A DNA stretch of 64,000 nucleotides. Origin: PALSA-1353 sp036267155. GTDB taxonomy: Bacteria > Planctomycetota > Phycisphaerae > Tepidisphaerales > Tepidisphaeraceae. The stretch covers positions 1-64,000 of the forward strand of contig DATAWP010000043.1 in NCBI GenBank assembly GCA_036267155.1. The letters run 5' to 3'. A program made the position numbers and the translations under genes. Below the pieces are notes generated by a model. It saw nothing but the letters and a program-made list of their open reading frames with translations, was not told the DNA's origin and made no database searches. Positions 58,180 to 64,000 of this stretch are shown piece after piece. Position 1 is the stretch's first letter, and each line of letters opens with the position of its first letter.

Positions 58180-59052
58180 ATGGGCTTTCGCAATGTGGTC
58201 AACGACGGTTCGTCCAATCCGCCACGGTTGCGATTCCAACAGTGTACGTCGTCGATGGCCGGTGAGAGTCAGGGGTCGGCGCCGGAGTTTTTGAATCGGA
58301 TGGCCGGGGCGGGGTTTTCGGGGTTTGAAGCGCACTGTCAAAGTGAGCAGAACGCGGATGAGTTGGCGGCGATGCTGCGCGAACGGGGGCTGGCGATCGG
58401 ATATTCGGCCGTGGGCGCAGAGGCGGACGATCTGCTCGCACCGCTGGAACTGGCCCATCGGATGCGGGCGGACTATCTGTCGGTGCGGGTGACGGGATCG
58501 CTGAAATCCTCGCCGCAGATCGCGCATATTCTGAAGGAGATGTACGACTTGGTGAACGATGCGGGGTTGCCGCTGTTCATCGAAACCCACGGCGCAAGCG
58601 TGACGCAGGACCTTCGGCGAACCGTCAAGGTCGTCAAACGCTTCAAGAAAGTTCGATTGACCGGCGATGTCAGCCACTATGCGGCCGTGGGGGAATTCGG
58701 CCCGGCGTGGAGCGAGGATGTCTGGGACCATTTTCAGCGAATCGCCGACCGCAGCGGCAACTGGCACGGGCGGCTGGGCGACGACGCGGCATCGAGCGAA
58801 ACGGCCCAGCAGTTTAAACGGCTATGGACAATTGGGTTCGGGGCTTGGCTCAAGAAAGCACGGCCGGGCGATGTGTTGCCGTTCTGCTGCGAGTCGGCGA
58901 CGGGGGCATGGGAGCACACGTTGGCGATCAAGGGCCTGGCCGAAGAGGGGTGGGCCGATGCGCTGGCCGAGCAGCGCGCGAGAGACGCACCGGCGGAGAT
59001 TGATGAGTCGCCAGCGCCTGCCGACATCGCGGCCGATCCGGGGATGCATTAG
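58180..59052 (+). CDS. TIM-barrel protein related to sugar phosphate isomerases
   Basis: The 290-residue product shows xylose-isomerase-like barrel features: FSGFEAHCQSEQNADELAAMLRERGL, ADYLSVRVTG, GLPLFIETHGASVTQDLRRTVKVVKRFKKVRLTGDVSHYAAVG and the late PFCCESATGAWEHTLAIKGL. The Glu/Asp/His metal set is plausible (Glu in IETHG, Asp in GDVSHY). It is otherwise diverged, and no substrate can be guessed. It follows ndk and could share its promoter. Confidence 0.7.
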   Translation: MGFRNVVNDGSSNPPRLRFQQCTSSMAGESQGSAPEFLNRMAGAGFSGFEAHCQSEQNADELAAMLRERGLAIGYSAVGAEADDLLAPLELAHRMRADYLSVRVTGSLKSSPQIAHILKEMYDLVNDAGLPLFIETHGASVTQDLRRTVKVVKRFKKVRLTGDVSHYAAVGEFGPAWSEDVWDHFQRIADRSGNWHGRLGDDAASSETAQQFKRLWTIGFGAWLKKARPGDVLPFCCESATGAWEHTLAIKGLAEEGWADALAEQRARDAPAEIDESPAPADIAADPGMH

Positions 59053-59081
59053 ATCCAACAAAAAATGGGGCGCGTTCGGGC

Positions 59082-59816
59082 TTATGATCCGAGCTTGGCC
59101 TTCGCGTCGGCGGGGACGTCGATCGTGGTTGAGCCAACGTCTTTGAATTCGGTCGTCGTCGTGCGATCGACGTCGCGGTCGTTGTCGTTGAAACTGACCG
59201 TGCCGGTGACATGGAATTCAACTTTGGTCAGGTCGCCGTCCTTGATCCACAGCTTGATCGATCCCTTGGGATTGGTGACCTGCATCTGCGGGACGTTGCT
59301 GTCCGGATTTGTCGTTGCCCGGCGGGGGCGGAACGTCAGCATTTCTTTCGCCGCGTCTTCCGTCATATCGGCGCTGTATCCGTCGTCGGTTTTCTGGATG
59401 TTCTGCAGCTTGGACACAAGGTCCTGGGCCTGGGCGGTTGGGGTCTTGTAGTTCTGAATCATGATGGTCAGAAACCGCTCGGGAGAAAATCCTTCCTGGT
59501 CAGCGGCCGCGGCGGTCAGCTCGGCCTTCGATTTCCAGCCGTCGTCCATTTTGACCGCGGCATTGTCGCCCTTCATGAGAATTTCGTAAGAATTGTCCCG
59601 CATCTGCAATGACAGCGAGGTGAGACCGTCCTTTTGAGTTTTGCCGGTTTGTGGCCCGCCGCGGAATCCGCCCTCGACGGTGGTGGTCCATGTATAGTTG
59701 GGGCTGTCGGCCAATTTCTGAATCGCCGCCTGGATGTCGTCCTTCGGGTCCGCGTGAGCGGCGAGTGCCGAAAAAGCCAGAACCGAAATCGTGGTGATGA
59801 GTACGCGGTGCAGCAT
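59082..59816 (-). CDS. secreted protein of unknown function
   Basis: The 244-residue protein has a clear signal peptide (MLHRVLITTISVLAFSALAAHA) with cleavage near residue 22. The mature part has long strand-like segments (YTWTTTVEGGFRG, SYEILMKGDNAAVKMDD, GSIKLWIKDGDLTKVEFHVTGTVSFND), which recalls LolA-like or beta-sandwich lipid-binding proteins but without a secure match. It is convergent with the TIM-barrel gene. Confidence 0.7.
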   Translation of the reverse strand: MLHRVLITTISVLAFSALAAHADPKDDIQAAIQKLADSPNYTWTTTVEGGFRGGPQTGKTQKDGLTSLSLQMRDNSYEILMKGDNAAVKMDDGWKSKAELTAAAADQEGFSPERFLTIMIQNYKTPTAQAQDLVSKLQNIQKTDDGYSADMTEDAAKEMLTFRPRRATTNPDSNVPQMQVTNPKGSIKLWIKDGDLTKVEFHVTGTVSFNDNDRDVDRTTTTEFKDVGSTTIDVPADAKAKLGS

Positions 59817-59970
59817 GGAAAACTCCTTCGCAGAGGAACCAGATCGAGGATAACAGCAACCCGCAGGCGGGAATGATACTCACGCGTGTCGAACAAATGC
59901 AACATTTTTGCGGGGCTTGACTAAAGGGGCGAAAATGAACCCTGCATGAAATTGGCCATGTCTGCGTCGG

Positions 59971-60537
59971 GTGTGGGGTGGCTTTCCACACGGACGAAGC
60001 CAGACTGGAGCGGCCACACTTACCCTCGCCGGAGCGAATAATTACTGCGGTTCGACGACCATCGGGACCACATCGGACCGCGCTCAGACGGGTTCCAGCC
60101 AGCACGAGACGATCGGATATGGCAGCGGTACGTTGATGCTGGATTTCAGGGCGGCGGGGGCGCTATCCACCAACATTCTCTGCAACAACGGCACGACCGC
60201 GGGAGAACTGATCATGGAAGGCGGCACGCTGGAGAAATCCCCATTGCGGCACGGGGGCGACAAACAGTTCGCTGCCGGCGACGAATCTGCTTGGAACCGA
60301 TCTGTTGCCGTTGATGGGGGAACGACGTGACGATTTCCCCCCGGCTCGACCGGTTTCACGCCGCCGCGGCCCAGCGGGATGTACACTTTTTTGATCCGAC
60401 ATCTTGGGGCCAGCACGAGCTATCAGTTTGATTACGGCGTGACCACGGTTCCGGAACCCGCGACGTTGGGATTGGTTGCATGCGAAGCGATGCCGGATTT
60501 ACGCCGCCGAACCCGGCGACCTTCGGTCGCCCGCTAA
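59971..60537 (+). pseudogene. decayed PEP-CTERM surface protein with autotransporter-type repeat
   Basis: The frame begins within GAATLTLAGANNYCGSTTIG and later GTLMLDFRAAGALSTNILCNNG, both like autotransporter-associated beta-strand repeats. A TGA at 60328-60330 interrupts it. Downstream in the same frame, VPEPATLGLVA is a PEP-CTERM sorting motif, followed by a basic end (LRRRTRRPSVAR) and TAA at 60535. There is no signal peptide and the length is a fraction of normal, so this is a dead remnant. Confidence 0.78.
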
Positions 60538-60542
60538 ATAGA

Positions 60543-61886
60543 TCAAAGCAACATCAGGCCGGGTTGTTCCAATGAGGCTTTAAGCGTCTTGAGGAAGTTG
60601 GCAGCGACCGCGCCGTCCACGACGCGGTGATCGGCCGACAGGGTCAGCGTTATCATCGTGCGGGCAACGATTTGATCGTTGAAAACGACGGCCCGTTTCG
60701 CGGCCGCCGCTACGGCGAGAATGGCTACCTGCGGCGGGTTGATAATCGCGGAGAATTCACGGATGCCGTAGGTGCCGAGGTTGCTGACCGTGAATGTTCC
60801 GCCGGTCATTTCTTCCTGCTTGAGTCGCTGGGCGCGGGCGCGATCGACCAGATCGACGCTGCGCTGGCGGATTTCTTTGAGGCCCATGAGATGAATGTTT
60901 CGCAGGACCGGGACGATCAGGCCGTCGGGAATGGAGACGGCCATCCCGAGGTGAACGTCGCCGTATCGGGTGATTTCCGTGCCGTTGAATGTAGCGTTGA
61001 GCGCCGGGTGCCGCAGCAGGGCGGTGGCCACGGCCTTGGAAATAAAATCGCCCAGGCTCAGACGGATTTTTTCCGGTTCGAGGAGATCGTTCAACTCGGC
61101 CCGCAACTGGGTCAGGTCTTCCACGTCCACGTCGATCGATTCGTAAAAGTGCGGGATATTCTGCTTGGAAGCCAGTAGGCTCTTGGCGATGGCGGTGCGC
61201 ATCTTGGTCAGGGGGATGACCTGCGTTTGGCCGCTGCCAAGTTGCGGCGTCGATGCGATGGGAGGCGAAGCGGCGGAAGAGCCGTAGGACAGAACATCCG
61301 CTTTGACGATTCGCCCGCCCGGGCCGGAGCCGCGGAGGGCGTGAAGGTCGATGTTTTTATCTTCGGCGATTCGCCGGGCCAGGGGGGATACGTGGAGGCG
61401 GTCGCCGCCGTTGCCCTGGTGAAGCGGCGGAACGGCAACGGCGGTGTGGCGCGTGGCGCCGTGACCGACATCGTCGGGCTCGCGCATCTCGCCGCGGGTG
61501 GCGCCGGCAAAGTGGGCGCTGGGGGCGGCCGGCACGGCCGCGGGTTTGCGTGAGGCGGCGACTTCCTGCCGTGACGCCGGCTGCGGAGCGGCGGGGGGTG
61601 CGGAAGCGCGGCCCGCGATTTTCTTCTTTACGTCGGCCGGGTTTTCCGAACCCGTGGCGATGACCGCCAGCAGCGATCCGACGAGCGCCTTCTGGCCTTC
61701 AGCCACCACCAGCGCCGCCATGACTCCGGCATCGAACGATTCCATTTCCATGACGGCCTTGTCGGTTTCCACCTCGGCGATCTTGTCGCCGGCGGAGACT
61801 TTTTCGCCCTCTTTTTTCAGCCATTTGACGAGAGTACCTTCGGTCATCGTGTCGCTGAGCTGGGGCATGGTGATGTCTGCGGACAT
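60543..61886 (-). CDS. pdhC: pyruvate dehydrogenase E2, dihydrolipoamide acetyltransferase
   Basis: This 447-residue core enzyme transfers acetyl groups to CoA. The lipoyl domain is at 1-80 with the lipoylated Lys43 in VETDKAVME; a flexible alanine/proline linker runs to about 160; the peripheral-subunit-binding domain (SPLARRIAEDKNIDLHALRGSGPGGRIVKADVL) follows; and the catalytic domain from about 220 ends with the active histidine in DHRVVDGA. One lipoyl domain is present. It is the third enzyme of the operon. Confidence 0.95.
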   Translation of the reverse strand: MSADITMPQLSDTMTEGTLVKWLKKEGEKVSAGDKIAEVETDKAVMEMESFDAGVMAALVVAEGQKALVGSLLAVIATGSENPADVKKKIAGRASAPPAAPQPASRQEVAASRKPAAVPAAPSAHFAGATRGEMREPDDVGHGATRHTAVAVPPLHQGNGGDRLHVSPLARRIAEDKNIDLHALRGSGPGGRIVKADVLSYGSSAASPPIASTPQLGSGQTQVIPLTKMRTAIAKSLLASKQNIPHFYESIDVDVEDLTQLRAELNDLLEPEKIRLSLGDFISKAVATALLRHPALNATFNGTEITRYGDVHLGMAVSIPDGLIVPVLRNIHLMGLKEIRQRSVDLVDRARAQRLKQEEMTGGTFTVSNLGTYGIREFSAIINPPQVAILAVAAAAKRAVVFNDQIVARTMITLTLSADHRVVDGAVAANFLKTLKASLEQPGLMLL

Positions 61887-61893
61887 GAGTTGT

Positions 61894-62877
61894 TTACCTG
61901 TAGCAGGCTTCCTTGACTGCGGCCACGATGCGATCCACGCTGGGCATCATGGCTTCTTCCAGTGGATGCGAGAAGGGGACGGGAATCTCGTCGCTATGAA
62001 CATATTCGATGGGGGCGTCGAGGTCGTCAAAGCATCGCTTTTGGATTTTGAGAAGGATGCCCGCGCCCATGCCGCAATAGCCCCAGTCCTCGTCAACGAT
62101 GACGCAGCGATTGGTCTTCTGGATGGATTGAGCGATGGTGTCAACGTCCAGCGGCCGCAGCGTGCGGAGGTCGATCAGTTCGGCGTCAATACCGTGTTCC
62201 AGTTGCAAAGCCTGGACGGTGGGGCGGACGACGCGCTGCAGCGGCCGGCCGTAGCTGACGACGGTGACATCTGCGCCTTCGCGCTCAACGCGTGCTTTGC
62301 CAATGGGCAGAAGATATTCCTCATCGGGGACCTCGCCTTTTTCGGCGAGCATTTTTTCCGATTCGAGAAAAATGACCGGATCGTCGCAGCGGATAGAGGA
62401 TTTGAGCAGGCCCTTGGCGTCGTACGGCGTGCTGGGGGCGACGACGATCAGGCCGGGGATTCGGGAATAAACCGATTCCATGCGATGGCTGTGCGTGGCG
62501 CCAAGCTGATGGGCGATGCCGTTGCCGCCGCGGAAGACGATGGGGACTTTGAATTGTCCTCCGGACATGTAGCGGACGTTGGCGGCGTTGTTGACGATCT
62601 GGTCAAGACAGACGAGCGTGAAGGACCAGCTCATGAATTCGATGATCGGACGCAGACCGCAACAGGCAGCCCCGACGCCGAGGCCGGCGAAGCCAGCTTC
62701 GCTGATGGGGGTATCGAAAACGCGGCGCGGGCCGAATTTTTCGAGCATTCCCTCGGAGACCTTGTAGGCCCCGTGGTATTGGGCGACTTCCTCGCCCATG
62801 AGAAAGACGTTTTCGTCGCGCTCCATTTCCTCGGTCATCGCGGCACGGAGGGCTTCTCGGAATTGAATGGCTGGCAT
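61894..62877 (-). CDS. pdhB: pyruvate dehydrogenase E1 component beta
   Basis: The 327-residue subunit forms the alpha2beta2 thiamine-diphosphate E1. FREALRAAMTEEMERDENVFLMGEEVAQYHGAYKVSEGM opens it, and FDTPISEAGFAGLGVGAACCGLRPIIEFMSW, GGNGIAHQLGATHSHRMESVYSRIPGL and DLRTLRPLDVDTIAQSIQKTNRCVIVDEDW follow the family order. It is eight bases from the E2 gene. A small paralogous gene separates it from the alpha subunit. Confidence 0.96.
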   Translation of the reverse strand: MPAIQFREALRAAMTEEMERDENVFLMGEEVAQYHGAYKVSEGMLEKFGPRRVFDTPISEAGFAGLGVGAACCGLRPIIEFMSWSFTLVCLDQIVNNAANVRYMSGGQFKVPIVFRGGNGIAHQLGATHSHRMESVYSRIPGLIVVAPSTPYDAKGLLKSSIRCDDPVIFLESEKMLAEKGEVPDEEYLLPIGKARVEREGADVTVVSYGRPLQRVVRPTVQALQLEHGIDAELIDLRTLRPLDVDTIAQSIQKTNRCVIVDEDWGYCGMGAGILLKIQKRCFDDLDAPIEYVHSDEIPVPFSHPLEEAMMPSVDRIVAAVKEACYR

Positions 62878-62912
62878 TTGACCTCAGGTGCTATTGGCTG
62901 ATCCACTCGCAT

Positions 62913-63149
62913 CTATACCGGCTCACGTACATGCAATGCGGTGATCTGATTCTTTCGTATAACTTGTATTCCGGTTCTTGGAAGAACCAGGACAATCGCC
63001 GTACCGCCCATTGCTATTTGAAGCCGCTCCTGCACTTCATACCGATCGCCGCTTGCCATCACGACATCAAACGGCACGAAGGGAACGGCATTGGCGTACC
63101 GCCGCAATTCGTCTTCAAAATCAATTTGTTCCGGCGGGCGCTCAGCCAT
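62913..63149 (-). CDS. small PF-x-P family protein, copy 4
   Basis: The 78-residue product reads EDELRRYANAVPFVPFDVVMASGDRYEVQERL, then IAMGGTAIVLVLPRTG and IQVIRKNQITALHVREPV. It keeps the PF-x-P-F, the SGD turn, an IVLVL strand and the terminal V-x-E of the other three copies. It starts five bases after the E1-alpha stop and ends before E1-beta, so it is built into the pyruvate dehydrogenase operon, an unusual place. Function unknown. Confidence 0.82.
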   Translation of the reverse strand: MAERPPEQIDFEDELRRYANAVPFVPFDVVMASGDRYEVQERLQIAMGGTAIVLVLPRTGIQVIRKNQITALHVREPV

Positions 63150-63154
63150 CGCGA

Positions 63155-64000
63155 TTACCTCGGCTCGAACGGGTATTTCTCCGCCAGAACGTCATTGAAC
63201 CGGTCTTCGACATCCGGGAATGGATCGGCGTCGGCCTGCGCGGCGGCCTGGCTGATCTCGGCGGCCACGCTCTGTTCGATTTCCTGAAGCTGTTCGCTGG
63301 TAATCAGGCCGGCGGTTTTGAGGCGATCGGTGTAAAGCGGGATGGGGTCTCGTAATTTGGCGCGTTCGGCTTCTTCCTTGGAGCGGTATTTCAATGGGTC
63401 CGACATCGAATGGCCGCGGAACCGATAAGTGTTGGCTACGATGTAACTCGGACCATCGCCGCGGGCAGCGCGATCTTTGGCGTCGGAAAAGCCGCTGATC
63501 ACCAGATCGATATCGTTTCCATCCACGGCGTAATGCGGCATGGCGTATGCGCTGCCGCGTTTCACCAGGTCCTTTTCCGCGCTGGCGCGTTCAACCTGGG
63601 TGCCCATGGCGATGCCGTTATTCTCGACGATAAAAATGCAGGGCAATTTGTAAAGGCTGCCAAGATTGAGCGCTTCGTTGAATGTCCCCTGATTGACGGC
63701 GCCGTCGCCCATGAAGCAGAAAGTGACACCGCCGGTTTTCTTGTACCACTGCGCGAACGCCATTCCGGTGCCCAGGGGGATTTGGCCGCCGACGATTCCA
63801 TGGCCGCCGTTGTTGCCAACATCGGCCTGGAACAGGTGCATCGACCCGCCCTTTCCCTTGGAGCAGCCGGTAGCCTTGCCGTACAGTTCGGCCATGGCGG
63901 TGTGTGGGGGCATTCCCAGGGCGAGGCTGTGGCCGTGGCAGCGGTAGCCGTTGACGAGATAGTCTTTGGATGGGTCGAAAATGGCGGCGGTGCCGACGGC
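63155..64000 (-). CDS. pdhA: pyruvate dehydrogenase E1 component alpha, 5' end outside the window
   Basis: The C-terminal 281 codons are present; the frame stays open to the right edge, where YRCHGHSLALG precedes MPPHTAMAELYGKATGCSKGKGGSMHLFQ. The thiamine diphosphate motif is MGDGAVNQGTFNEALN, with GNNGGHGIVGGQIPLGTG before it and YRFRGHSMSDP after it, all standard. A Met at 63913 is not the start. It is the first gene of the visible operon, followed by the small PF-x-P gene, pdhB and pdhC. Confidence 0.95.
   Translation of the reverse strand, partial: AVGTAAIFDPSKDYLVNGYRCHGHSLALGMPPHTAMAELYGKATGCSKGKGGSMHLFQADVGNNGGHGIVGGQIPLGTGMAFAQWYKKTGGVTFCFMGDGAVNQGTFNEALNLGSLYKLPCIFIVENNGIAMGTQVERASAEKDLVKRGSAYAMPHYAVDGNDIDLVISGFSDAKDRAARGDGPSYIVANTYRFRGHSMSDPLKYRSKEEAERAKLRDPIPLYTDRLKTAGLITSEQLQEIEQSVAAEISQAAAQADADPFPDVEDRFNDVLAEKYPFEPR

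Noticed and set aside
61498..62901. Open frame of 467 residues opposite pdhB and pdhC
   Set aside because: Runs antisense across two confident genes; low-complexity start; typical shadow in GC-rich DNA.

Overview
The window is GC-rich, gene-dense bacterial DNA that reads like a member of the Planctomycetota, most likely class Phycisphaerae. The pointers are a decayed PEP-CTERM protein with autotransporter-type beta-strand repeats, a dockerin-like remnant, DUF3891, DUF3185 and DUF2283 proteins, many lipoproteins, a PilM/PilT pair, a pyruvate dehydrogenase E1alpha/E1beta/E2 operon, and several families of palindromic repeats in the gaps between genes. The taxonomic call is inference from gene content; there is no rRNA gene. 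The only RNA gene found is tRNA-Glu(CTC), minus strand, 1566-1638.

Layout. 1-5.9 kb: membrane and lipoproteins, tRNA-Glu, moaB, DUF3891, a zinc amidase and an AT-richer orphan. 6-10 kb: two methyltransferase genes (one CmoA-like) bracketed by a direct repeat, a phosphomannomutase and a DUF4258/DUF2283-like pair. 10-16 kb: a self-contained membrane protein/winged-helix regulator operon with its own operator, a beta-CASP nuclease, an APH-fold kinase, a VOC protein, a CbiX chelatase, a PDZ lipoprotein and a CapD-type dehydratase. 16-28 kb: pilT-pilM-hemW, an FHA protein, argD, moaC, an NtrC-type activator, alanine dehydrogenase and a metallophosphoesterase. 28.8-33.7 kb: pyrR-pyrB-higB-higA-pyrC-bioD, a pyrimidine operon with a toxin-antitoxin pair inside it. 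33.7-41 kb: a PhnP-like hydrolase, eno, a REP-associated tyrosine transposase between two palindromic repeats, a CCA-adding enzyme, an XTP pyrophosphatase and a UspA protein.

41-47 kb: pyruvoyl-dependent arginine decarboxylase faces an operon holding N-carbamoylputrescine amidase and agmatine deiminase, so the whole arginine-to-putrescine route is here. Two small paralogous proteins sit inside that operon. 50.6-57.5 kb: sulfur and cysteine metabolism. A ThiF-type E1 is followed by a cysteine synthase and a JAMM protease fused to a rhodanese, then cysK, APS kinase, a PHP-family phosphatase and a CysH reductase. The set suggests cysteine made by a protein-bound thiocarboxylate route alongside sulfate reduction, although no ThiS/CysO carrier gene is visible. 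57.7-64 kb: ndk, a TIM-barrel protein, a secreted protein, the decayed PEP-CTERM gene, and the pyruvate dehydrogenase operon, which carries a fourth member of the small paralogous family between E1alpha and E1beta and runs off the right edge.

The features most worth following are the transposase with its REP-like repeats, the four-member PF-x-P small protein family found in unrelated metabolic operons, the JAMM-rhodanese fusion, and the PHP phosphatase placed where a PAP phosphatase would be needed. Long open frames opposite manB, argD, ald, pyrB, pyrC, eno and pdhBC are shadows created by the base composition and are left out.
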